NCBI RefSeq assembly: GCF_018070075.1
Contig: NZ_JAGPXE010000008.1
Coordinates: forward strand, 1 to 64,000
Source of the DNA: Saccharopolyspora endophytica
Lineage (GTDB): Bacteria > Actinomycetota > Actinomycetes > Mycobacteriales > Pseudonocardiaceae
DNA: 64,000 bases
Direction: 5' to 3'
Shown: in pieces, positions 53,863-62,926 of the stretch
Position numbering within the stretch: position 1 is the stretch's first letter
Layout of the letters: every line of letters starts with the position of its first letter
Position numbers and translations under genes: made by a program
The notes under the pieces: model-generated
Told to the model about the DNA's origin: nothing
Seen by the model: the letters and a program-made list of their open reading frames with translations, nothing else
Databases searched by the model: none

Positions 53863-54427
53863 GCGGCGAATCCGCCCTTTTTCGGGAAGCGGCCGCGCAT
53901 TTCGGCGCTGAAGGTGAACGGGCCGGATCGGAGGTTGGGGGGAATCACTCCGTCCGGCCCGCTCAATCCCCACTGGGGATTCACGAGCCGGGACCCCGGG
54001 GGAACAGGGTCCCGCCTCGTTTCCGCTGACCGGGGGTCCGACTGGGGGTTCGGTCCGCGCCCGGTCAGGGCGGGCCGCGCGGTGGAGCGGGGCGGCCCGC
54101 GTCTCCGCTCCCCACGCCAGCGGCGCACGACGAGGAGCGGAGGTCTGGGGAGGCAGGGTCGTACACCGGTCCACCGCTGTCGGGCGCGGCGAACCGCGGT
54201 CGGCAGTTCGTGGTGACGGCGGGAGCGGCGTTGCGCACCTGTCCGGGTGGCCGGCTTCCCGCGGATCGCTCCCAACGACACCGTGGAAGCTTCAACCAGT
54301 ATGTCGGACATGGCGCGGAGTTGTTAGCGATGACCGCGGATAGTCGCGTCACACGTCATGCCCGCCACACCCGCGTAACACCTCTCCGTCATCGCGCGAA
54401 CACCTGTCGTTCGCCTACCGATGCAGC
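53863..54427. other. Gene-free stretch with small hairpins
   Basis: About 565 bp without a supported gene. Short perfect hairpins occur near 53970 (AATCCCC-ACT-GGGGATT) and near 53995 (GGGACCC with GGGTCCC), which may terminate the zinc-ribbon transcript. Overlapping open frames on both strands have no ribosome sites or family features. Confidence 0.45.
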
Positions 54428-54456
54428 GCGGGCACCCGGCGAACCCGGGTGCCCGC
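54428..54456 (-). terminator. Terminator of the M15 peptidase gene
   Basis: A perfect 12-bp stem GCGGGCACCCGG/CCGGGTGCCCGC with a 5-nt loop lies 17 nt beyond the stop codon of the leftward peptidase gene. Confidence 0.8.
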
Positions 54457-54472
54457 AGCGCGAAAGCGCTTG

Positions 54473-55219
54473 TCAGAGACCGCAGTCCGGCGCCGACCAG
54501 GTGTCGGCTCCACCGGCGACGTGCACGTGGTCGTCGTGGCCGGGGTAGCCCGGTCCGAGGATCTCCCCGAAGCCGTGGTCGCGGGCCTGCAGCGCCAACG
54601 CGCAGAAGCCCTGCGATCCGGCGCCGAGGTCGGCGGCGTCGCCGTAGAGGTGGCGGCTGTTCGGGGCGCCGCCGACGGAGTCGTTGCAGGAGACGCTGCG
54701 GAAGCCGCCGTTGACCTGGATCGCCGCGTCACCCATCGCGTGCCGCATGGCCTGCAGCTTCCACATGGTCACCAGCGCGTTGGCCTTGGCCTCGTCGGCC
54801 GAGAGCTTGCCGCCGGACCAGTCGGAGTTGCAGGTGTTGAGCTCGGAGTAGTCGAAGTTGACCGGCGAGCAGTCGTCGTCCTGCAGCTCGTAGATCTTGG
54901 CGAAGGTCGACTCGCCGGCGACGCCGTCCGCGGGCAGGCCGTAGGCCTGCTGGAACCGGACGACGGCGTCCTTGGTGCCGGGGCCGAAAACGCCGTCGAT
55001 GGCGAGGCTTCCGCCGCTGCCGGGGTACCCGGCCACCCTGATCTGCAGGTTGCGCACGTCGTCACCGGAGGCGCCCTCGCTCAGGGTCTTGCTCCAGGAG
55101 TAGCAGCCGTCGGCGGTCGGCGCGGGAGCGGCCGGGGCCGAGACCGCCACGGGCGCGACGAAGGATGCGACGGCACCGGCCACGAGGGCGGCGGTCACAC
55201 CGGCTAATCGGGTCTTCAT
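54473..55219 (-). CDS. Exported peptidoglycan-binding M15-type D,D-carboxypeptidase
   Basis: A 248-residue secreted protein. The signal peptide is about 1-30 (ending AVSAPA). A peptidoglycan-binding domain follows (about 48-110; ASGDDVRNLQIRVAGYPGSG, DGVFGPGTKDAVVRFQQAYG), then the zinc peptidase domain, with ligands in SRHLYGDAADLG (His, Asp) and HDDHVHV (His). This is the organisation of the Streptomyces albus G zinc D-Ala-D-Ala carboxypeptidase. It trims or cleaves wall peptides. ATG 55219 is preceded by GAGAGG; the longer frame upstream is not coding. Confidence 0.88.
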   Translation of the reverse strand: MKTRLAGVTAALVAGAVASFVAPVAVSAPAAPAPTADGCYSWSKTLSEGASGDDVRNLQIRVAGYPGSGGSLAIDGVFGPGTKDAVVRFQQAYGLPADGVAGESTFAKIYELQDDDCSPVNFDYSELNTCNSDWSGGKLSADEAKANALVTMWKLQAMRHAMGDAAIQVNGGFRSVSCNDSVGGAPNSRHLYGDAADLGAGSQGFCALALQARDHGFGEILGPGYPGHDDHVHVAGGADTWSAPDCGL

Positions 55220-55415
55220 GCGGGACACCTCTCGCTGCAAAGGATCATCTGCAGCTGCGGATACTCCCGGAAGAGACCGGCGAACTCGACGCTCTGTCAG
55301 GAATTCACCACAAAAGCCACGCTCCGGTCGAATCCCGCCGTCCAGACGGCCGACCCGCCGCGGCACAGGCGGCCCACGCCCCACCCCGCAGCAACCCCTA
55401 GCGCGGGGCGCCGCT

Positions 55416-56219
55416 TCAGGTCGCCAGGGGACGCACGGTGAGGATCTGCTCGGCGTGACCCACCGGACCGCGGACGTCGTGCAGATCGGTGCTGGTCAAG
55501 CCCTGACCGCTGGATCCGAAGGTGACCCGGGTGTCGAGACCGGTCCAGTCGCCCTCGGGCTGGCGGTGGAGGTGGATGGTCAGGTCGACGTTGGGGAACA
55601 TCCACTCGGTGGGTTCCTGGCGCACGGCGATGCCGTTGGCGGTGTCGATCAGCGCGACGAACGAGGCGAGCGGGCTGACCTCCTCGCCCTCGACGAGGGC
55701 GTGGCCGGTGGTCACCCACGCGGTGGTGCGCCCGGGCTGCGGCCGACCGACGACGCGGGTGTGCAGCGACTCGATGAAACCGCCGGACCACACCGAACCC
55801 ATCGCCCACGGCTCCAACTGCTCCGGCGGGGTCAGCGCGTCCGGCCCGCCACCGGCGACGACGTCGGTGTCCACGGCCGCCAGCAGCCAGGCGCGCGCCC
55901 GCACGACGGCCCGCCCGCCGATGACGACGGTGGCCTCGGTGAGCTCGATCGTCTTGCCCGGCCGGACGGTCTCGACGTGGACGTCGAACTCCTCCAGCGC
56001 GATCTTGCCGAGGATGTCGAAGCTGATCCGGCTCATCAGCAGCTCCGGACGCCCCTCAGCGGCCCGGGCCTGCTCGATGGCGTGCACGATGAGGCCACCG
56101 AGGGGGCTGAAGTGCTGCTCATCGGCCCGCCAAGCCCCACCCACGTGAGCGGTCGGCTTGTACCGGCCCTCCCCGGTGCGCTCGAAGTACCCGGACCTGT
56201 CGCCAACCGTCTCGACCAA
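55416..56219 (-). CDS. Acyl-CoA thioesterase-like (double hotdog) protein
   Basis: A 267-residue protein of the thioesterase-like superfamily found in mycolata. It has two hotdog halves: GGAWRADEQHFSPLGGLIVHAIEQ with SRISFDILGKI in the first, and SGGFIESLHTRVVG with VSPLASFVALIDTANGI in the second. A TTG start at 56219 with GGGGGAG nine nt upstream gives the expected N-terminus. The substrate is unknown. Confidence 0.8.
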   Translation of the reverse strand: MVETVGDRSGYFERTGEGRYKPTAHVGGAWRADEQHFSPLGGLIVHAIEQARAAEGRPELLMSRISFDILGKIALEEFDVHVETVRPGKTIELTEATVVIGGRAVVRARAWLLAAVDTDVVAGGGPDALTPPEQLEPWAMGSVWSGGFIESLHTRVVGRPQPGRTTAWVTTGHALVEGEEVSPLASFVALIDTANGIAVRQEPTEWMFPNVDLTIHLHRQPEGDWTGLDTRVTFGSSGQGLTSTDLHDVRGPVGHAEQILTVRPLAT

Positions 56220-56321
56220 CGAACTGCGCTCCCCCGTTCAGCGGAATGTGCCGCCCCAGGATATGGGCCAACAGCACCCGCAAAACCCAAACAGGACCGG
56301 AATCACGACGGGCGGGCAGGT

Positions 56322-56403
56322 ACAGCGAAACCTACGACCTCAACACAGCGTTTCGTACATCCAGATGTAAGTTTCGCTGCATCAGGGGTGAACCTTTCGC
56401 TGT
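56322..56403. repeat. Inverted/direct half-sites upstream of the YbaK gene
   Basis: ACAGCGAAAC (56322-56331) faces GTTTCGCTGC (56371-56380) and CTTTCGCTGT (56394-56403). The spacing allows a regulator site array or a stem-loop. It lies between the divergent thioesterase and YbaK genes. Confidence 0.4.
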
Positions 56404-56464
56404 GCCGACGGGCCCGTCCGAGGGAGTCAGCAGCACGACCTGACGCCGAGAGGAGTCGTCGCGG

Positions 56465-56953
56465 ATGATCGATTACCAGCACCTGCCCGAGCGGAGTCGG
56501 GTCGTGCAGCAGCAGCTGTCGGACGCGGGGGTGACCGCCCAGGTGCGCGAACTGCCCGACTCCGCGCGGACCGCCGCCGAGGCGGCCGCCGCGCTCGGAT
56601 GCGAGGTCGGCGCGATCGCCAGCAGCCTCCTGTTCCTCGCCGACGAGCAGCCACTGCTCGTGATGACCAGCGGGCGCCACAGGGTCGACACCGACCTCCT
56701 CGCCGAGAACGTCGGCGCCCGCGAGATCCGGATGGCCTCCGCGAAGCAGGTCCGCGCTGTGACCGGCCAAGCCATCGGCGGCGTGGCGCCGGTGGGGCAC
56801 CCGGCGCCCGTGCGCACGGTCATCGACGAGGCGCTCAGCGACTACTCGACGATCTGGGCCGCCGCCGGCACGCCGCACACCGTCTTCCCGCTCGACCTCA
56901 ACCAGCTCATGATGCTCACCGGCGGCGAGAAGGTTCAGGTCGCGACCGATTGA
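56465..56953 (+). CDS. YbaK/EbsC family aminoacyl-tRNA deacylase
   Basis: A 162-residue trans-editing domain that hydrolyses mischarged tRNAs. Conserved features are ASSLLFLADEQPLLVMTSGRHRVD, the RMASAKQVRAVTGQAIGGVAPVGH stretch with its conserved lysine, and AAGTPHTVFPLDLNQLMML. ATG 56465 follows GAGAGGAG. It is convergent with the TetR gene. Confidence 0.9.
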   Translation: MIDYQHLPERSRVVQQQLSDAGVTAQVRELPDSARTAAEAAAALGCEVGAIASSLLFLADEQPLLVMTSGRHRVDTDLLAENVGAREIRMASAKQVRAVTGQAIGGVAPVGHPAPVRTVIDEALSDYSTIWAAAGTPHTVFPLDLNQLMMLTGGEKVQVATD

Positions 56954-56960
56954 GCAGGCC

Positions 56961-57536
56961 TCACCTCTCCCCGACCAGGACGCGGATCGTCTCCCTCGCC
57001 TCGTCGAAGGCGTCCGTCATCCCACCGACGGTGAGGTTGACCATGGCCCCCTCGTAGACCATGTGGACCCGGGCCCCGAGGGTTTCCGCGTCGGGAACCC
57101 CGGATTCGGCGAGCAGGGCGACGAACTTCGCGCGGGCGCGGCGCTTGCCCTCGCGCAGCACGTCACGGCCGGGGTGGTCGCTCTCGCCGAGTTCGGCGTG
57201 GGCGTTGACGAACGCGCAGCCCCTCCTGCTGCCCGCCCACCACGCCTCCTCGGCGTCGAGCACGGCCAGCACCCGGTCGAGCCCCGACTCGGGGCGATGA
57301 GCGCGCATCCACTCATCGAGGAACTCCTCCCAGCGCTGCTCGCGACGCCTGAGGTAGGCCGCGACCAGGGCGTCCTTCGAGCCGAAGCGGTCGTAGAGGG
57401 TCTTCTTGGTGGTGCCCGCCTCCTCGGCGATCAGGTCGACCCCGACCGCGCCGATGCCTCGCTCGTAGAACAGCACCCCAGCGACTTCGAGGATCTTCCT
57501 CCCCGCGGGCGTGTCCGGATTCGCCGTCCTCGCCAT
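56961..57536 (-). CDS. TetR family repressor of the EamA exporter
   Basis: A 191-residue regulator. The HTH is in ILEVAGVLFYERGIGAVGVD / AEEAGTTKKTLYDRFGSKDAL. The C-terminal ligand-binding helices end GMTDAFDEARETIRVLVGER. Of three consecutive possible starts I chose ATG 57536 (GGGAG five nt upstream). It is divergent from the EamA gene with a perfect palindrome between them, so it likely represses both itself and the exporter. Confidence 0.88.
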   Translation of the reverse strand: MARTANPDTPAGRKILEVAGVLFYERGIGAVGVDLIAEEAGTTKKTLYDRFGSKDALVAAYLRRREQRWEEFLDEWMRAHRPESGLDRVLAVLDAEEAWWAGSRRGCAFVNAHAELGESDHPGRDVLREGKRRARAKFVALLAESGVPDAETLGARVHMVYEGAMVNLTVGGMTDAFDEARETIRVLVGER

Positions 57537-57572
57537 CATCACTCCCTCGCCTGCCAACAGGACACTGCGAGT

Positions 57573-57586
57573 ATACCGACCGGTAT
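57573..57586. promoter_or_regulatory. TetR operator between the regulator and EamA genes
   Basis: ATACCGACCGGTAT is a perfect 14-bp palindrome (ATACCG-N2-CGGTAT), a form common for TetR family sites, located 15 nt before the EamA start and 37 nt from the TetR start. Confidence 0.75.
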
Positions 57587-57600
57587 GGTTACTTAGCGAC

Positions 57601-58647
57601 ATGCGAGCACTGCTTCCGATCGCCTTCGTCGTCTTCTGGAGTTCCGGTTTCGTCGGCGCGGGCATGGCGGCCGGCACCGGCGCCTCCGCCAACACCAGCC
57701 TGTTCTGGCGCTACGCGGCGACGGCCGCGATCTTGCTGGTCATCGCGGTGGCGAGACGCCGCAGGTACGGCCGCGCGTTCCTGATCCGCGAGACCGTGCT
57801 GGGGGTGCTCGGCCACGCCGTCTACCTCTCCGGCGTCTTCCACGGCGCGTCGCTCGGCGTTCCGGCCGGCACCAGCGCGCTGATCGCCTCGCTGCAACCG
57901 GTGCTCGTCGCGGTGATCAGCAGCAGAGCCGCGCACGAATCCCTCGGAGCGCGAAGGGTTCTCGGCCTCGCCGCCGGGGTCACCGGTGTCGGGCTGGTGG
58001 TCGTGGCCGACATCGGCGCGGGAGGGGGTGTGCTCGGCGTTCTCGCGGTCGTCGCGGGCATGGTCGCCCTGACCGCCGCGACGCTGCTCGGCGACCGCCG
58101 ACCCCGCCCCAGCGGCTACGACCTGCTCGACTCGCTGACCGTGCAGTCCGCCGCCGCCTTGGCGGGCTTCGCCCTCGTCGCCGCCGCGGGCGGCGGATTC
58201 GTCCCGCCCGCCGCACCGGAGTTCTGGACCGCCGTCGCGTTCCTGGTCCTGCTCCCCTTCGTCGGCGGCTACGGCTGCTACCTGCTGGTCCTGGACCGAT
58301 CGGGGTCGGTCGCCGTCAGCGCCCTGCTGTTCCTGACCCCGGCGGTCGCCGCGACCTGGAGCGCCCTCGCCCTCGATCAGCCCTTCCAGCTCACCACGAT
58401 CCCCGGCTTCCTCCTGGCCCTGATCGGAGTCCTCGCCCTCCGCAGGAACGATGACCGCGGCGCGCCGGTCCGGACCAAAGCCTCTGGTCGCTCGGTGGGC
58501 GCGGGCACATGCTTCGTCCATGACGGAACTCCTGCCGAGCGCGGTGTCGAGCGAGCGGGTGTCCGGGCCGCTGGAGCGGTTCAAGACGTTGGTCGGGCGA
58601 CGGGCGTCCGGCCGGGTCCTCGACATCGGCGCGAGCAACCCCGATGA
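57601..58647 (+). CDS. EamA/DMT family exporter
   Basis: A 348-residue transporter with ten hydrophobic helices in two EamA repeats (FVVFWSSGFVGAGMAAG; SALIASLQPVLVAVISS; ALLFLTPAVAATWSALALDQP). Helices end near residue 283 (GFLLALIGVLALRRN). The remaining 65 residues are Arg/Gly-rich, non-family, and overlap the next gene by 128 nt in another frame, so the natural stop may have been lost by mutation. It is probably a metabolite or drug exporter controlled by the divergent TetR. Confidence 0.82.
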   Translation: MRALLPIAFVVFWSSGFVGAGMAAGTGASANTSLFWRYAATAAILLVIAVARRRRYGRAFLIRETVLGVLGHAVYLSGVFHGASLGVPAGTSALIASLQPVLVAVISSRAAHESLGARRVLGLAAGVTGVGLVVVADIGAGGGVLGVLAVVAGMVALTAATLLGDRRPRPSGYDLLDSLTVQSAAALAGFALVAAAGGGFVPPAAPEFWTAVAFLVLLPFVGGYGCYLLVLDRSGSVAVSALLFLTPAVAATWSALALDQPFQLTTIPGFLLALIGVLALRRNDDRGAPVRTKASGRSVGAGTCFVHDGTPAERGVERAGVRAAGAVQDVGRATGVRPGPRHRREQPR

Positions 58648-59068
58648 TCTGCCCTCCCACGCGCACCTCTGCCACCTGGCGCTCGTCGGAGCGGGCGAGG
58701 TCCGGGACTCCGAACTCCCGTTGCACGCGGAGAAGGTCGACGCCGCACCGGAAGACCTCCCGTTCCCGGACAGGTCTTTCGACGTCGTGGTCTGCCGCTT
58801 CGCGCTCACCCGCGCGCAGCGTCCGGCCCTCGCGACGCGGGAGATCGCCAGGGTGCTCCGCCGGACCGGGCAACTGCTGTTCCTGGACACCGCCGCCACC
58901 ACGCGGCTCGACGTCGACGCCCTGATGCACCTCCGGCACGGCGGCCTCATCACGCACGACGTCGACTGGTCCTGGCCCCGCTCGAAACCACCGCTGGTGC
59001 AGGGCGTTGCGACGCACCCCGCTCCGCAGTACGTGCGCGAGATCGCGTGGCTGCGCGGAGCGACATGA
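58520..59068 (+). CDS. Class I SAM-dependent methyltransferase
   Basis: A 182-residue compact methyltransferase. SAM motif I is RVLDIGASNPDDL, and the motif following strand 4 is LPFPDRSFDVVVCRFALTRAQ, with a C-terminal VLRRTGQLLFLDTAA strand. The ATG at 58520 overlaps the EamA tail by 128 nt; a later start would still overlap by about 70. The substrate is unknown. It is followed 13 nt later by the DUF1059 gene, likely co-transcribed. Confidence 0.75.
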   Translation: MTELLPSAVSSERVSGPLERFKTLVGRRASGRVLDIGASNPDDLPSHAHLCHLALVGAGEVRDSELPLHAEKVDAAPEDLPFPDRSFDVVVCRFALTRAQRPALATREIARVLRRTGQLLFLDTAATTRLDVDALMHLRHGGLITHDVDWSWPRSKPPLVQGVATHPAPQYVREIAWLRGAT

Positions 59069-59081
59069 GGAGGGAACCACG

Positions 59082-59576
59082 ATGACGAGGAAAGTAGCGG
59101 ACTGCCGCAAGACGCCCAGTGACATCAACTGCTCGCTGACGATCATCGGCGAGGAGGACGAGGTGGTGCGCGCGGCCGTCGAGCACGCGGTGTCCGCGCA
59201 CGCCCACGAGGACACCCCGGAGCTGCGCGAGCAGGTGCGCGGCATGATCGAGGACGAGGACCGGTCGGCCCGGGGCGGGATGCAGTTCGTCCAGCTGATC
59301 GAGTTCAAAACCCGCCGGCGCGAGGAGTTGAGCCGGCTGCTGGACGAGTGGGAGGTCCGCACCGGCGGCAAGCGCACGGCGACCCGGGCGGTGCTCGCCG
59401 AGGACCACGAACAACCGGACCTGTACTACGAGCTGGTCGAATTCCCCTCCTACGACGAGGCGATCCGCAATTCGCACCTGCCCGAGACCGAGGAGCTCTC
59501 GGAGCGCATGCGCAACCTCTGCGAGAGCGAACCGACGTTCCACAACCTCGACGTCGTCCGCGCCGAAGCACTCTGA
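59082..59576 (+). CDS. DUF1059 / ABM-like fusion protein
   Basis: A 164-residue protein with a strong GAGGAGGG site. Residues 1-58 match DUF1059 (VADCRKTPSDINCSL, then AVEHAVSAHAHEDTPELREQ). The rest looks like a ferredoxin-like antibiotic-monooxygenase/stress domain (QFVQLIEFKTRRREELSRLL, YYELVEFPSYDEAIRNSHLP). Its role is unknown. It shares a transcript with the methyltransferase. Confidence 0.75.
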   Translation: MTRKVADCRKTPSDINCSLTIIGEEDEVVRAAVEHAVSAHAHEDTPELREQVRGMIEDEDRSARGGMQFVQLIEFKTRRREELSRLLDEWEVRTGGKRTATRAVLAEDHEQPDLYYELVEFPSYDEAIRNSHLPETEELSERMRNLCESEPTFHNLDVVRAEAL

Positions 59577-59583
59577 ACAACCC

Positions 59584-59622
59584 GAACGCGCCTGGCACCC
59601 ACCCCGGATGCCAGGCGCGTTC
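59584..59622 (+). terminator. Terminator after the DUF1059 gene
   Basis: A perfect 14-bp stem GAACGCGCCTGGCA/TGCCAGGCGCGTTC with an 11-nt loop starts 7 nt beyond the stop codon. Confidence 0.85.
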
Positions 59623-59830
59623 CGGTTCAGAGCGGGCGGTGGTTGAGCAGGACGTTGCCGGAGCGGAGCGACGTGGTCCGCCAAAGTTCGAGCCGAACCC
59701 GCTCGGTCAGCGTCGAGAAGCGCCTGAACCTGTGAGCCGAGGAACAGCCCGGGGCATCCAGGAACTCACCTCTCCCGAGCGCCGGGGATCATCGTGCTGT
59801 CCGCGCAGGTTGGCGACGAGGGGGTATCGG

Positions 59831-60460
59831 GTGTCGGGGCAGTTGTGGGCGTTCGTCGGGGCGTGCTTGGCCGTGATCGTCGTTCCCGGTCCCGATCTGG
59901 CGTTGCTGCTGCGCAACGCCGCCGTCGCCGGGCGATCCGCGGCGATCGCCACCGCCACCGGGATCATGACGGGCAACACGATCCTCGCCGCGGCCGCGGT
60001 GGCGGGCCTGACCGCGCTCCTGCAAGCCTCCGGACCGCTCTACGACGTCATGCGCCTCGCGGGCGCGGCGTACTTGATCTACCTGGGCGTTCGCGCGCTG
60101 ATCAGCCTGATCCGCAAGGACGCACCTGCCCGAGCCGAGGAGGCGCCGGCCCGTCCGAACCTCCCCGGCCGTCACGCGTTCCGGCAGGGCCTGCTCAGCA
60201 ACCTGCTCAACCCGAAGGTCGCCGCCTTCTACCTCGCCCTGTTCCCCCAGTTCACGTTGCCGGGGATGCCGACGCTGGCGCAGCACGCGCTGCTCGCCGC
60301 GCTCTTCTGCCTGCTCTCCCTGACCTGGTACGTCCTGCTCATCGCGGTCCTCGGCCAGGTGCAGACCTGGTTGCAGCGCCGGAAGGTCCAGCGAACCATC
60401 ACCGGCGCCGCGGCCGCGGCCCTCATCACCCTCGGCACGGGTCTGGCGATCCAGAGCTGA
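59831..60460 (+). CDS. LysE/RhtB family amino-acid exporter
   Basis: A 209-residue membrane protein. Features are VVPGPDLALLLRNAAVAGRSAAIATATGI (the conserved PGPD motif), LAGAAYLIYLGVRAL, and FRQGLLSNLLNPKVAAFYLALFPQF. The GTG at 59831 has GAGGGGG upstream and gives standard length. It likely exports an amino acid or a homoserine-lactone-like metabolite. Confidence 0.9.
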   Translation: MSGQLWAFVGACLAVIVVPGPDLALLLRNAAVAGRSAAIATATGIMTGNTILAAAAVAGLTALLQASGPLYDVMRLAGAAYLIYLGVRALISLIRKDAPARAEEAPARPNLPGRHAFRQGLLSNLLNPKVAAFYLALFPQFTLPGMPTLAQHALLAALFCLLSLTWYVLLIAVLGQVQTWLQRRKVQRTITGAAAAALITLGTGLAIQS

Positions 60461-60536
60461 CGAGAGCGATGAGTTTCGCGGCAGGCTCCGGTCCACCTCT
60501 CCGAGACGCGAGACGACCGCACCGGGAGAACTGATC

Positions 60537-61115
60537 ATGACTGCGACCTACACGTTCGACGTCTTCTCCAGCCTCGACGGGTTCGGCGCCGCCGGAGGCG
60601 ACTGGACGGGCTACTGGGGCAAGCAGGGGCCCGAACTCCTCGACCACCGGCGCACCCTGCACGAGGGAGAGCAGCGGATGGTCTTCGGCGCCAACACGTA
60701 TCGAGCGTTCGCGCAGATGCTCGCTGCGAGCGACGAGGATTCCGACGTGCGCGACGCCTGGGTCACGCTGATGCGGAAGAAGCCCGCGACGGTCGTGTCG
60801 AACACGCTGGAGGAACCCCTGGACTGGCCCGACGCGCGGATCGCCCGAGGGGATGCCGTCGACGTCGTCGCCCGGCTCAAGGAGGAGTCCGACGTGCCGC
60901 TCCGCTCGCACGGCAGCCTCTCGATGAACCGCGCGCTGATGGCCGCCGGCCTCGTCGACCGCGTTCAGGTCACCCTGTTCCCCGTGATCACCGGCCGCAC
61001 GGGCATGGACCCGATCTTCGAGAACGCGGCCGACTTCGACCTGGAGCTCCTCGAGCACCGAACCCTCGACGAGCACGTCCAGGAACTCATCTACCGACCC
61101 CGACTGCACCCCTGA
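60537..61115 (+). CDS. Dihydrofolate reductase/RibD C-terminal family protein
   Basis: A 192-residue NADPH-dependent reductase fold. Landmarks are FDVFSSLDGFGAA, RMVFGANTYRAFAQML, ATVVSNTLEEPLDW and the VPLRSHGSLSMNRALMAAGLVD loop (variant of the family's GxGG motif), ending in LFPVITGRTG. It is not the essential DHFR. ATG 60537 follows CGGGAGAA. Confidence 0.87.
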   Translation: MTATYTFDVFSSLDGFGAAGGDWTGYWGKQGPELLDHRRTLHEGEQRMVFGANTYRAFAQMLAASDEDSDVRDAWVTLMRKKPATVVSNTLEEPLDWPDARIARGDAVDVVARLKEESDVPLRSHGSLSMNRALMAAGLVDRVQVTLFPVITGRTGMDPIFENAADFDLELLEHRTLDEHVQELIYRPRLHP

Positions 61116-61166
61116 GCGGGGCGAGGGCCTCGAGCACTGTCCGCCCCGCGGGCGGCGACGTTGGTG

Positions 61167-61772
61167 TCAGGTGCGGTGCGTGGCGCGGATGCCGGCGAGC
61201 ACCACGCCGGTCACCCGGGCGGCGTCGGCGCGGGTGAACGTGCGGGCTCCGCGGGTGACGAACAGCTGGACGGGTCCGGCGAGCATCTCGGCGACGAAGG
61301 AGGTCTCGACCGGGGGCAGCTCGCCACGCTCGATCGCGATCTTCAGGCGATCGTCGAGCGTGCCCAGGCGTCGTTCGTAGACCTCGTCGACGACGGCCCG
61401 CAGCTCGGGGTTCTCCCGCGCCGAGGCCACGACGGTCAGCAGCGCACGGCCTTGCGGGCTCGCGGTGGCGGCGGCGAGGGCTTCGAGGAAGTCGACGAGA
61501 TCGGCGTCGATGTCGCCCGAGTCGTGCAGGGGAGCGACGTCGGCGCCGAAGGTGGCGAGCGCGTCGGCGATCAGCGCGTTCCGGTCGGGCCAGTTGCGGT
61601 AGACGCTGGTCTTGTTGACCTCGGCGAGCTCGGCGACCTGGTCGTAGCGCAGCCCGCCGATCCCGTCGCGGGCGATCAGCTCGGCAGCGGCTTCGAGAAT
61701 CCGGCGCCGCACTCGCGCGGTGCGCCCGCCCGGACGACGGGCCGGTTCTCGCGCGGGTCCCTCCTCGTCCAC
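61167..61772 (-). CDS. TetR family regulator coupled to an FAD monooxygenase
   Basis: A 201-residue regulator. The HTH is ILEAAAELIARDGIGGLRYD / VAELAEVNKTSVYRNWPDRNAL. The C-terminal part resembles TetR_C domains (SARENPELRAVVDEVY, EMLAGPVQLFVTRGA). GTG start. It follows the monooxygenase gene by 10 nt, so it is in the same operon and probably represses it. Confidence 0.85.
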   Translation of the reverse strand: MDEEGPAREPARRPGGRTARVRRRILEAAAELIARDGIGGLRYDQVAELAEVNKTSVYRNWPDRNALIADALATFGADVAPLHDSGDIDADLVDFLEALAAATASPQGRALLTVVASARENPELRAVVDEVYERRLGTLDDRLKIAIERGELPPVETSFVAEMLAGPVQLFVTRGARTFTRADAARVTGVVLAGIRATHRT

Positions 61773-61782
61773 GGCCGGAAGC

Positions 61783-62892
61783 CTACAGCTGAGCCGCGCG
61801 CAGCCGGGTGTTGCGCGCTTCGATGGCGTCCCAGGTCGCGGGGACCACGAGGTCGGCTCCGCCGCGCGCGAACTCCTGGGCCGCCGCCGCGTGGGGGCGC
61901 TGACGCTGCTCGTAGGCGCTGAAGGCCGACTCGACGTCGTCGTGGCGACCGAGCTCCTCGGCGAGCGTCCACGCCCCGAGCAGGGCCAGCGAGGTGCCGC
62001 GCCCGGCCATCGGAGTCGCGCAGTGCGCGGCGTCCCCGATCAGCACGACCCGTCCCCGGTGCCAGGTCGGCAGGTGGATCTGGGCGATCGCGTCGAAGTA
62101 GAGCTCGGGATCGCGCTGGGCGGCCTCGATCAGCTCGGGGACCTTCCAGTCCTCGATCCCGGCGAAGGCCTCGGCCAGCACGCGCTTCTGGGCGGCCAGG
62201 TCGCGGTGGTCGTGGTCGATCGAGTCGGACCGGAACTCGAAGATCGCCAGCGCCTCGTCGCGGTAGCGGGCGACGCCCGCGAAGCGCCCCGGCAGGTTGA
62301 GGATCTCCGTCGCGCGGGTGTCGCCGGGCGTCGCCTCGCCGGGCGCGTCCGCGATCGCGACGTAGACCCCGAGGGGCTCGGAGAACTCCTCCTCCGGGCC
62401 GAAGACCAGGCGGCGCACGGCGGAGTGCACCCCGTCGGCGCCGATGACGATGTCGTAGGTGGCCTCGCGGCCGGAGGCGAAGGTGACCGCGACCCGGCCC
62501 CCGTCGTCGACCAGCGCCGCGATGGACTCCTCGAAGCGCAGGTCGACCTGCTCGGGCAGGGCGTCCCGCAGGATGATCATGAGGTCCTCGCGGGGGAGCT
62601 CGATGTCATCGGAGGACTCGTTGATCTCCTGCATCGCCAGGGAGGCGACCGCCGCGCCGGACCGGTCGACGAACGTCGTCCGCTCGGTCATCGTGATCCG
62701 CCGCTCGCGCACCGCGTCCAGGATGCCCATCTGCTCGGCCGTCTCGAGCGCATCGCCGCGCACGTCGATGGGCGAGCCGTTGACGCGCAGGTGGTTCGCC
62801 CGCTCCACGATCTCCACCGCGTGCCCGGCTCGCGCGAGGTCGATGCCCGCGCACAGCCCGGCGGCCCCTGCGCCGCTGACCAGGATCTTCAT
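61783..62892 (-). CDS. FAD-dependent monooxygenase (PHBH fold)
   Basis: A 369-residue aromatic or tetracycline-like hydroxylase. The FAD-binding GxGxxG is at the N-terminus (ILVSGAGAAGLCAGIDLA), the DG motif in YDIVIGADGVHSAVR and the second FAD motif in VVLIGDAAHCATPMAGRGTSLAL. It resembles TetX-type and polyketide-tailoring oxygenases. The ATG has GAGGAGAG upstream. Substrate not predictable. Confidence 0.87.
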   Translation of the reverse strand: MKILVSGAGAAGLCAGIDLARAGHAVEIVERANHLRVNGSPIDVRGDALETAEQMGILDAVRERRITMTERTTFVDRSGAAVASLAMQEINESSDDIELPREDLMIILRDALPEQVDLRFEESIAALVDDGGRVAVTFASGREATYDIVIGADGVHSAVRRLVFGPEEEFSEPLGVYVAIADAPGEATPGDTRATEILNLPGRFAGVARYRDEALAIFEFRSDSIDHDHRDLAAQKRVLAEAFAGIEDWKVPELIEAAQRDPELYFDAIAQIHLPTWHRGRVVLIGDAAHCATPMAGRGTSLALLGAWTLAEELGRHDDVESAFSAYEQRQRPHAAAAQEFARGGADLVVPATWDAIEARNTRLRAAQL

Positions 62893-62926
62893 CGTTTCTC
62901 TCCTCGCGTCCGCTCCGACAGCACCG

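Noticed and set aside
53832-54311. Open frames in the 53.9-54.4 kb gap
   Set aside because: No ribosome sites, no recognisable motifs, and frames overlap on both strands.
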